Assembly: GCA_034509425.1 (NCBI GenBank)
Contig: JAVTVJ010000001.1
Location: forward strand, 11,241,501 to 11,305,500
Origin: Eopsaltria australis
Taxonomy: Eukaryota; Chordata; Aves; Passeriformes; Petroicidae
DNA: 64,000 bases
Reading direction: 5' to 3'
Shown one piece after another: positions 1 to 10,777 of the stretch. The stretch's first letter is position 1; every line of letters starts with the position of its first letter. A program made the position numbers and the translations under genes. Under the pieces are notes generated by a model. It had not been told where the DNA came from. It searched no databases and saw nothing but the letters and a program-made list of their open reading frames with translations.

Positions 1-2617
<2,617 letters not shown>

Positions 2618-2634
2618 TTACCAAATCCCCTGAT

Positions 2635-2667
2635 TTTTTTTTTTCTTCTTCTTTTTTTTTTTTTTCC
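2635..2667 (+). repeat. T-rich low-complexity tract
   Basis: This is two T runs joined by CTTCTTCTT inside the GATA6 intron. On the minus strand it reads as A-rich DNA. It produces a spurious poly-lysine frame and has no visible function. Confidence 0.8.
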
Positions 2668-3259
2668 CCTGTTTATTGAAAAGTGCCGGACCCGCTGCCG
2701 GCCCCGGCGCAGCGGCTGCTCTGCAAGCCGGGGCAGAGGCGGTGCGCCCGGACACCGCCGCCGGAGCCTTCAGCCCCGGCCCGCCGGGCACTCCCGTCGG
2801 GATCTGACCCTCGGGAAATTCGGCTGGGGTCCGCTCGAGGGGCGAAACCCCCGCCGTGGTGCCCACAGGGCGTTAAGGGAGGTGCACTTGCCTTTAGAGG
2901 GGGGCAGAAGGGGGAATGAAGCGGCTGTCAGAATAGCCACTTCCAGAGCCACCCTGGGAACTGAATATAAGCTGTCGTTTAGCCCAATATTCCCCAGGGT
3001 TGAAGCTTGGCAAGAACTTTTCTACCCTAACTCTTAGTTTAAATGCCTCGCAAGTAGTAAAGTTTCAAGCTCAGAGGCAGCGCTCAGGGCTCTGGTGTGC
3101 CAAGGCAGCGGCAGACAGCGGCCACTTCACCTCGGCTATTTGGTCGAATTAGAGCTGGTTTGTAGGAAACGGAGGAAATGGAAAAATATGCGGTATTGTG
3201 CCTCCTGCTTTTATAGCTACTGAGCACTGAGGGGAAAAAAAAAGGTCTAAATGCACGGC

Positions 3260-3291
3260 AAAAAAAAAAAAAAAAAAAAGGAGAGAGAGGG
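3260..3291 (+). repeat. A run followed by GA-rich sequence
   Basis: About 19 consecutive A bases are followed by GGAGAGAGAGGG in the GATA6 intron. It is a simple repeat likely to vary in length. On the transcribed minus strand it is a pyrimidine tract, but no AG acceptor with exon-like sequence follows it. Confidence 0.8.
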
Positions 3292-4899
3292 AGAACCCAC
3301 CTATAAAAACTAATACATGCGAATCCCATGCGAATCCTTGTTCTGATTCACTTCTCCACATTTCGGGGAGGGGGGAATAAATACTTATTTTATGCAGACT
3401 GTGCCACGTTGTGCAGAAATAATAAAAGATATTTGGATTTTTACAGCAGCTTTCGAGTCGAGTCTGGGAATGCATGTTTCAACCTCAGAGCTTCATCACT
3501 GATTTTTTTTCCTCCCTCCGCTACCTGCCTAAATTCATCATTGGGTTATTTTACATTTCACTATAGAGCGAAACAGAGCTCGTAAAGGTCGAGCAGCTTT
3601 GGAGACTGGGCTGCGGTGCTGCGGTGACACGGCGGGCACAGAGCTGAGAAAGGAACGGCCTTTTGGCCCGCACCCACCCAAATTCGTTCCTCTCCTCCCT
3701 TCGTTTGCGAATTATTAGGCGCTAAAGAGGAACGGGCACACGGCAGAGTCCAGAGAGCGCAGTTCAGCTTACGTTGTCAGCTCCTAGCTCTTAGCACATC
3801 GCTAAGATTTATTAATCTGTGCACTAAAAGCACCATTGAAGACTGTAACCAGAAAAATGCTTAGGACGTCAAGGACGCTGGAACTTAAATAGCTATTTGT
3901 CTAAGCTATTTATTTGATAGCATTGCCTGCAGAAAGAAATTCTGCCATGACAATATTTCTCGGGCATTTAAAAATATTTTTTCCCCTTAGAGAGTGAGTA
4001 ATACATTTATCTCCAAAGAAAACAAAATAAATGTTTTAATTTTAGATACTCTTTTAGTATCTCTACGAGTAACATTAAGAAAGCTTTATCAAACTGTCCA
4101 ATATTTAGCCGTAAAAATACATTTCGGCTACGATTTTCCTACAGTTTTGAAACGGCTTTGCTGCAGCGTTTTGCCTCGCAGGAGCAGAAAATTCGCCTGG
4201 CCCAGGAGCTCCGGGCTGCTTCGCCCCGGGTTACACCGCGATGCGGCTGCCCTGGCGCTCGTCCTTTCCCTCATGGAAAGGCCAATCCCTACCCCTCCGG
4301 CTCCCAGCACTGGTGGGAGGGAGGCACGGGCTGGAGAGACCCGCGGGAGCAGGGGAAGCTGCTGTGCTCCTCCTCGACTGCCTTGATACTCCTGCCCAAC
4401 CTACCAGCGCCCGGCTCCTTCACTTCTCTGCTTCTTACTCACCCCTCTCCTCTCCCTGCCGTGAGATTTTCTAACCCCAAGTCTCTCCCGACAAAATAAA
4501 AAAAAAAATCAAAACCAAAACAAAACAAAAAAGCAACAAAAGAAACCACAACTCTTTTTTTCCCCTCCATCACCTAGTTTAACACTAAAACTTTTGGAAG
4601 CTGAGTTTATAACTCAACTTTCGTGTTACCCTGAGATGTGGCTTCTCCTGTCATCGCAACAACTGATTTTCTTTCCTCTGTCATGATATTAAACACCAAG
4701 TGGGAGGCTTAAAAGGCTTAAATCTACAGGGTATCATCGAGAGACGGGAGGAGCATTGTGTGTGCAGCCCTACAGAAAGATGGAAATCCATGGGATAATT
4801 TTCTGCAACACTGCACTGAAAGAGAAAATCACGGTGTCTATGAAATACATGCACCTGGTTGGTAGTTTACACTTAAAGCAACTGATGATCAAATCTGTG

Positions 4900-5020
4900 T
4901 GCATACACATATTTACATAAATACGTATATATACATAATATATATATGCATAACATATATATAAATATATATACATAGCCACACATACCTCTCTATACAC
5001 CTCTATTTATATATACAAAG
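4900..5020 (+). repeat. AT-rich (TA)n microsatellite region
   Basis: Imperfect TATATA and ACATA repeats run for about 120 bases in the GATA6 intron, with scattered interruptions such as CATAGCCACACATACC. It is a degenerate dinucleotide microsatellite. No coding or RNA signal is visible. Confidence 0.85.
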
Positions 5021-5707
5021 ATTTATTCTAAAGATGAAGAGATTGCAATAATCGTTAATCTTTCTACTTCTGACTAAGTCATCGCAGCTCAAACTCTACT
5101 TCTACAATTGATTTAATGACACCGAGAATTTCCTTAACTAGAACAAAAAGTGAGGATGGGTCACCTCGGAAATGAAAGCACAATCCCATCAGAAGGTATT
5201 TTAGCAGCAAATTAGGTTCCCTCATTTATATTCGAGGTTTTGCTCCGCTGCTTTTGTTTTTTAACTACTCAGCGAAGTGTTTTTTAGTTGAAATAATCCA
5301 AAATGTGTTAAGTGAGCCCCTGCAATTTTCCTCCACGATACAAGAAAGACTAATTTGCAGTGAATTTGTCACCGTTTAGCGTCCAGATGACCGCATTTAG
5401 GGAAAGCAGGAATGTACTGATTTGGAAAAATTAAAAATTAGGTTTACACCGAGCAATTCGTTTTGGGATCTTTGGGTTGGTAGCTCCGATTGCCATAGTC
5501 CAAACAACGCCTCTTTTTGGGGATGTATTGCCCCCTAATTCAACACAAACCGCCGTCCTGCCACCGACAGCGGGGCGAACCCCTCACCGGGGCGGCCCCG
5601 CCGCCGCTCCCCCGCGGCCCCGGCACCCACCCCTGCCGCCCCTCCAGCGGGCAGCCCCGGCATGCGGGTCCCTCCCTGCCCTGCCCTGCCCTGCCCGCGG
5701 CTCCTAC

Positions 5708-6602
5708 CTGCGCTAGGTGCCCGCACGGGGATGGGGGCGGCCCGGCCCTGGAGGCAGTGCAGCATGGAGTTCTCGAAGGGCGCCGTGGGCCAGGCAGGGG
5801 CGAGCTGCGGCCCCACGTAGGACGTGTAGGGCCCCGGGTAGGAGCCATTGAGCGGCCGGGCCAGGGGGCTGTACTGGTCCCTGGCGCCCAGGCTATTGCT
5901 GTAGGCTCCGGGCTCCCGGGAGGCCCCGTTGGCCACCGGCGGGCTCGGGGAATAGGGAAAGCGGCCCGAGGGGTGAGAGCCGCCGCCGGTGCTGTACGAG
6001 GGGCTTTCCGTGGCCGGCTGCGACCAGACGGCGTGGCCGCCGCCCGGGTGGCTGGGCTGGGCCGCCCCGCTGCCCTGCAGGTACGGCAGCGTGGGCAGCA
6101 TGGAGCCCACGCGGGTCGTGGGCACGTAGACGGGCGAGCTGGGCGTGGAGTGCATGAAGCCGCCCGGAGATCCGTCGTAAGGCGTGGGGCCCTGCGCGGC
6201 CGAGATGGCGAGGGTCTGGTACATCTCCTCGGGCTGCTCGGCGCCGAGGGCGCTCAGCTTGGGGCCGCGGCTGGACCAGATCAGCTTGTTGGTTTGGTCC
6301 AAGTCCGCGAAGAGCAGGATGTCCTCCCAGCTGGGACGGCCGGAGGTGTGCGGGGTCCCGAAGTGCACGTAGGGGGCGAGCAGTGACCTGCTCTCGGCGG
6401 CGGGGGGCGGCGGCGGGGCCGGCCGGTGGCTGTCGTCGGTCTCCGGCCGAGGACTCTTGGAGGAGCCGCGTTCACCCCGGGAGTCAGAGGAGGGCGAAGG
6501 AGGAGACGGGCGCGGCTCCCTGGTGGCGAAGGGGCAGGAGGAACCGCCGACGTCCGCAGCGCACCGCTTCACCGCGCACCAGCCGCCTTCAGCCACGGCC
6601 AT
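5708..6602 (-). CDS. GATA6: GATA6 first coding exon: N-terminal transactivation region (residues 1-298 plus one base)
   Basis: The exon encodes the N-terminus of transcription factor GATA6, a nuclear regulator of endoderm, heart and lung development. Translation starts [13 protein letters not shown], matching the GGWC start of the mammalian long isoform. A TAG lies in frame 15 nt upstream (6617-6615), so this is the most upstream start. Landmarks are a proline/serine-rich stretch (residues about 28-70), [13 protein letters not shown] (91-103), [15 protein letters not shown], an internal Met127 in EEMYQTLA, the GATA4/5/6-type motif [16 protein letters not shown], and [33 protein letters not shown] and the FPYSPSPP block mark GATA6. 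The exon ends RAPSA plus G at a GCAG|GTAGGA donor. No long poly-Ala or poly-His tract is present, unlike human GATA6. The sequence is very GC- and CpG-rich, and the antisense strand is open by composition only. Confidence 0.96.
6222..6224 (-). promoter_or_regulatory. GATA6: Internal initiation codon for the short GATA6 isoform (Met127)
   Basis: The ATG in GAGGAG-ATG-TAC has G at -3, whereas the upstream start at 6602 has T at -3 and G at +4 (CCTGG-ATG-G). By eye no ATG occurs in any frame between the two. Mammalian GATA6 is known to make long and short proteins from such a pair, and the short form beginning MYQTLA matches the form I recall for chicken GATA6. Use of this codon in this species is inferred. 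Confidence 0.7.
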
Positions 6603-6621
6603 CCAGGTCCCCTTCTAGCCG
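6603..6621 (-). other. GATA6: GATA6 5' UTR segment of the first coding exon
   Basis: A long C/T-rich tract on the minus strand ends CACACCCAG at 6622, a strong acceptor, leaving 19 nt of leader before the ATG. The leader contains the in-frame stop TAG at 6617-6615. Human GATA6 likewise has a non-coding first exon spliced just upstream of the start codon. The acceptor is chosen by sequence only. Confidence 0.65.
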
Positions 6622-7131
6622 CTGGGTGTGGATGGGGAAGGGCGAGGAGGGGAGGAGGAGGAGGAGGAGTGGAGGGGGGGATCCGCAGGGCAGGGCGGGG
6701 AAGGAGGACACAAAAGAGCAGGGAAGTGGGGGAGAGAGAAATAATAATAACAAAGTTTGCAAATAGGACAGCCAGTCTCCCTCCCGTAATGAGATTCATC
6801 AGGGCTTATCTGGCCCCTCTGAGCGCTTAATCAGTCATGTCGCCTCGGCGCTGTTGTCCTTCGCCCCGGCGGAATGGGATCAGGCAGCCCAGGTCAAGAC
6901 GGGCCGGGAGACGCCAGTCCCGCGGGGCCGGGGCTGCGGCTCTGGCTCCGCTTTCCGCGCCGCGGGAGCGCTGCTCCCCTCTCCCTTCGCATCCCGGGCT
7001 GCGGAGTTGAACATGAAGCACGCCGGGGCAAAGGTGGGCGTAAGGGCGTGGGGACAGAGGGGGGCGAGGGGGCATTTTTCCCTGTCTCTGCCCTTCCTTG
7101 GCTGCTGTCGTTGTTATGATTATTTCAATGA

Positions 7132-7140
7132 ATGAGTCAT
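7132..7140. promoter_or_regulatory. AP-1-type palindromic site
   Basis: ATGAGTCAT is a perfect match to the TGAGTCA core bound by Fos/Jun or NFE2/MAF-class bZIP proteins, with matching flanks. It lies in the probable GATA6 first intron inside the CpG-rich domain. Binding is inferred. Confidence 0.4.
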
Positions 7141-7684
7141 TTGACTCGGTTCCACCGAGAAAACAATTAGTAAGGCGATCCCTTTAAGGTTACTTCGCCG
7201 GAGAGCGATGTTAGCTCTTCCGCGCATCGCCTCGCTTGTTTGCCTATTTCCAGCCCAAGGTCACGGAAAGGAGGAGGAGGAGGAGGGAAAAGCACCCGGG
7301 AGAGGGGAGATGCGCACGGGCCGGGCCCGAAATGTGCGCGGCGGAGGCGGGACACGGACCGAGGCCGGGTGGGATGTGCCTGCCGCAGGGGCCGGATCCA
7401 GCGGACAGCCTTGGATGGGGGCCTGTCCGGAGCCCCAGCACACCTTGCGGGGGTGACACCCGTCCCGGGCCGAGCGGTGTCTGTTCGGAGCGGCCAGCAT
7501 GAGAAAGGTCGGACAGACAGAGAGCCCGGTGCCCAGCCCCTGGGGGAAGGGGCAGAAAGCGAAAGGGGACACAGAGAAGTGACAGCAAGAGAAGGCGAGG
7601 CTCTCCTTTCTCAGCCCACCTCGGGGCTCTCCAGATAACCACAGGCACAAGAATACAGGACACACACACACAGAGCCCCCTCGC

Positions 7685-7749
7685 AGATAGGCACCAAATA
7701 CGTCTCTCCCTCCTGCGAGATAACTGGGAGATAAGGCTCTGGCAGATAA
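7685..7749 (+). promoter_or_regulatory. Cluster of GATA-binding sites next to the GATA6 promoter
   Basis: Three AGATAA words lie on the plus strand at 7718-7723, 7729-7734 and 7744-7749, 11 and 15 bases apart, with a fourth related AGATAG at 7685-7690. WGATAR is the established GATA-factor site. Clustering in the probable first intron suggests auto- or cross-regulation by GATA4/5/6. Confidence 0.5.
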
Positions 7750-7929
7750 GAGCTCCAGGCACCGGCATCGGATGTTTGCCCACACAGTCTCCCTAGGGCT
7801 CCCCCAGCCTGGGGCAGCCGCCGCCGCGCCGCGCTCCCCTCAGAGTGCCCGAGGGCAGAGAGGCAGCAGCAGAAGACCGAGAAAGAATAAGCGAAACCGC
7901 GGCGAGGCAAGGAAAGAGAGGGGCCAAAC

Positions 7930-8345
7930 CTGATGCCGGTGCCCCTCATGGGGCCGGGGCGCGGGGCCGCGGCGGGCGGTAAATCCAGTGCGGCGGGGGC
8001 GAGTGGCGGCGGCGAGTCCGGCGGTGGCGGCCGGCGGCTCAAGTATAAAAAGGAGAGAGGAGGCGCCTCTCGCAGCCCTGCCGGAAAACTGCAGGCAGCC
8101 GGCCCTGATTGGGCTCGGCCAGCCCTAAACAAACACGGGGCTCCGCAGGGGTGCCAGTCCCGGGGCCAGCCGGGCCGCCGCAGCCCCGGGGGCGGGGGGG
8201 CACCTCGGGGCGCCCACAGCGAAGGGGCGACAGACCCCTGCTCGGGGAGCAGGGAAGAGCAGAGAGGGCTCGCCCTGCCAGATATCCCAGACTTTTTTTC
8301 TTCTTTTTTTTTTAATTTATTTTAACACAAAAATAATACACACTC
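7930..8345 (-). other. GATA6: Candidate non-coding first exon and core promoter of GATA6
   Basis: Very CpG-rich DNA lies just upstream of a possible CATCAG|GTTTGG donor. A TATA-like CATAAAAAAG sits on the minus strand at about 8377-8368, which would place a start near 8345. Each piece is weak: the donor has an unusual +3 to +6, and CpG-island promoters often start at several places. Transcript data are needed for the true first exon; this is offered because human GATA6 has a separate non-coding first exon at a similar distance. Confidence 0.3.
8044..8053 (+). promoter_or_regulatory. TATA box directed away from GATA6 (possible divergent promoter)
   Basis: TATAAAAAGG is a near-perfect TATA element on the plus strand, set in CpG-rich DNA beside the GATA6 promoter. 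A start about 30 bases on, near 8075, would transcribe rightwards, away from GATA6. Mammals have a divergent non-coding RNA here (GATA6-AS1). The element also lies inside the candidate GATA6 first exon, so it could be unused. Confidence 0.35.
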
Positions 8346-8696
8346 TTCCCTCCTTTCCGGATAAAATCTTTTTTATGGTGAATATTCAACTTCTGTAAGG
8401 TTTTATTTTTCTCCGCGCCTCCCACCATGTCAGCGAATGTCCCCTGGCAGCGGCCCGGGGGGATGTGTGTCTGGCTTTCGCCCTAAGCAACCAGGCTAAT
8501 GTATCCCTCCCTTCAAATCTTAGTTTTTGCCTGTCAAAATCTGAGCTATCTGAGATGAAAAAAATATCGCTCCTCCTTGAGTTGCCCCGACCGTCAGGTG
8601 AAGCCAAAGCAAGCTGTGGGATGTGTCCATCCCAACAGCTGGCGGTAGGCATTTTTCCTCCGTTTCTTTCTTATTACCCCCCCGCTCCTCAACCCT

Positions 8697-8812
8697 CTTA
8701 TCTCAGCTGTGTACAAACTGATATGGTACTTAGCAGGAAAGTGACTGGAAATTAAAATAACTTCGTTCACCAGAGGTTATCAGCTGGATATCTGTCATCA
8801 TCAGTTTGTACA
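8697..8812. promoter_or_regulatory. GATA/E-box module bounded by a 13-bp inverted repeat
   Basis: TTATCT (8698-8703) abuts the E-box CAGCTG (8704-8709). TTATC (8777-8781) overlaps a second CAGCTG (8781-8786) followed by GATATC (8787-8792). The 13-bp TGTACAAACTGAT at 8710-8722 recurs as its exact reverse complement at 8800-8812. The arrangement of GATA and bHLH sites just upstream of GATA6 suggests an enhancer. Chicken GATA6 upstream DNA is reported to hold cardiac enhancers, but I cannot align this segment to them. Confidence 0.4.
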
Positions 8813-9541
8813 GAAAGAGTCATCTGCGGCAAAGGGCTGGACTAGAGCAGAGCCGGGCTCTCGGCAGCCGGCAGGCATGAGCCCTCCCGACAGAAACCGA
8901 GCCCAAACTTGCTGATGCGCGGTGCTGTCGCTTCTGGGGTAGGCACGACTTTTCTTTCGGTCTTTCCAGGCAAGGTGAACGGGAGGTGAAGAATTTGCAG
9001 TGCTGGGGGTACGGTAGAGCACTGGCTGTAGCGATCCGCTCTGCCGGCGCGGGTGAACTGATTGTGACTTGGAAGTTTATAGTGCGCGTTAATTTTTGTG
9101 GTATAGCACGGCGGGGGTTTGATGGGGAAAAAATCGCATTCCCGAGAAACCGTTTCTTTATTAAATTGTGTGATTAAAGGTGACACTTCGTTCTTGTCGG
9201 TTGTCTCTAAACAATATCGTTAAATAATATCCACCACCCTGCCAGGCTGAAGTGATTTTGTTTTCCTTTTTACTTTTAGGTGCATTTTAGTGAGTGCAAT
9301 ATTAAACAGAAAATTAGCTTTTGCAAGCGAGGGCAGTGATTTGTTTTCTGCCCGGCTCGTCTTCCGATCCTAGCTTGAAACGTAAAACGTTTTTCCCGTG
9401 GTTTTAACGCGCAAATGTGAGGCAAGAGCAGTGGAAGCCGCGGCAGTCGATGCCCACGCCGCTTCTCCCCAGCTTGAGTGCTGCCACTGCAAATTTCTGT
9501 GTTGAAAAGCGACGAGCTTTTAACTCCGCGTTTTCTTTCAG

Positions 9542-9738
9542 TCTTTTGGATACCCCTTCTTCAGTTTAACAGAGGGTATTTCACACACGTGTAAAGGTGG
9601 ATAAAAAGTGAGAAATACCACGAGGGTTTTTTTTTAAAGCGACGGGCTTTGCCCGCTGGGAGGGGTTTGTCGGTGCTCATGTAAGCCCAGAGTGGGCGGT
9701 GGGGACCTGCTCGGGCCCGGAGGGTGCCTCCCAGAAAG
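9542..9738 (+). ncRNA. Candidate internal exon of a divergent non-coding RNA
   Basis: On the plus strand a good acceptor (GCGTTTTCTTTCAG, ending 9541) and a good donor (GAAAG|GTGAGG at 9738/9739) bracket 197 nt. It lies about 1.5 kb downstream of the plus-strand TATA box at 8044. No long frame continues through it. If transcribed it would belong to a GATA6-AS1-like RNA. Evidence is splice-site strength and position only, and chance pairs of this quality occur. Confidence 0.22.
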
Positions 9739-10682
9739 GTGAGGATGGCTGGGAAGAACAGCCGCGTTGGCCTGGCAGGCGCCTCTTCCCCTGGCTCCAA
9801 AGTGACCCGTGTTTTGCACTCAGGCGCCTTGGTTTTTTTCACTGCCGATTAGCCTGTTTACGTTATAGCCGGGCTACAAGCTTCATTTTATTTCCTCCGA
9901 TAAACACGATAAGAAAACCCGGCTTAAACTGGGAGCAGCGTGGGAAACCATTTCCAGTCACCCCTTTCCTCTCCACTCCTTTTCGTTTCGGGTTTGCTGT
10001 TGAACCGCTCAAATCATAGACTCCTAACTCTTCATTACGTCACTCCTTTTCCAAATCCCGCTCTACTGACGTAACTTTCACCTCGGGGCTCCAGGAGGTT
10101 CTCAGGTATCTCCTTCACCATGCCTGAGTTAGGTGCCTGTGCAGGGACAGTTTTGAGGGCAGGGGAATGCTCGGTTGCGAGAAAACACAGCAGGGGAGGA
10201 GGTACCAGCGAGGTGACCATCGCTCCTGGTCGTTGTGGCCAAAGAGGGAAGAAGGCAGATTGAGGGGGGAAAAAAGTTTCGTATCCAATTAAGGCAAATT
10301 CCCTCGCGGGCACTTCAACTTCCCAAAAAAGGGTTGGGGGCAAGCCGTGTGCAAGCGCAGAGCTGTCGCGCCTTCCCCCACTCTCGGGTCTCTGCAGACG
10401 TGATCCCTTACCAGAAGTATACCAGAGAGGAGGGGAAGGCTCGGTCCGGCCGCACCCTCGCTGCCCCTCGGCCCGGACAGTCCAGGGAGCAGCGGGCATC
10501 GTCCGCCTGGCCGGGCCCCAAAGCTCCCGGGGCGCTGCGGCCGTAGGGGCCCGGCGGGTTCGGGTGCGAGGCGGTACGAGGGGTCACTTTGGTGACTATC
10601 GCAGGCTGGAGTGTATTCTTTTCCGAGACGTGTTTATGTAACTTAATGTACTTTAGAAACTGCTGGGGAGTTCAGGCCGGGC

Positions 10683-10777
10683 TGATAAGCGCAGCGGTTA
10701 TTACCGCGACGTGCCGGCACCTCTCCCCCTCTCTTCTCCCCTTCGCTTATCCGCGCTACTTAAAATATACTTTTATC
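10683..10777. promoter_or_regulatory. Second GATA-site cluster upstream of GATA6
   Basis: TGATAAG (10683-10689), TTATC (10747-10751) and TTATC (10773-10777) fall within 95 bases. Between the first two is GCGGT-4 nt-ACCGC (10694-10707), a small inverted repeat. The cluster could be a distal element under GATA control. Function is inferred. Confidence 0.3.

Larger units (their letters stand above)
6622..7929 (-). other. GATA6: Probable first intron of GATA6
   Basis: This is the interval between the acceptor at 6622 and a possible donor CATCAG|GTTTGG at 7930/7929. Its length of about 1.3 kb is close to what I recall for the human first intron. It is CpG-rich with a more AT-rich part around 7080-7210. 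It contains a TTATCT site at 6806-6811, the 9-bp palindrome ATGAGTCAT at 7132-7140 (AP-1 type), and GATA sites listed separately. Other minus-strand donors exist nearby (for example GCAAG|GTGTGC at about 7446), so the 5' boundary is uncertain. Confidence 0.4.

Noticed and set aside
5517..6386. 289-codon open frame on the plus strand opposite the GATA6 first coding exon
   Set aside because: It is the antisense shadow of a GC-rich coding exon with clear GATA6 protein on the other strand. Its Gly/Arg/Ala-rich translation has no domain.
5708..6602. Identity as GATA4 or GATA5 rather than GATA6
   Set aside because: The GGWC start, [15 protein letters not shown] and [19 protein letters not shown] fit GATA6. 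GATA4 and GATA5 share the general layout but not this combination.
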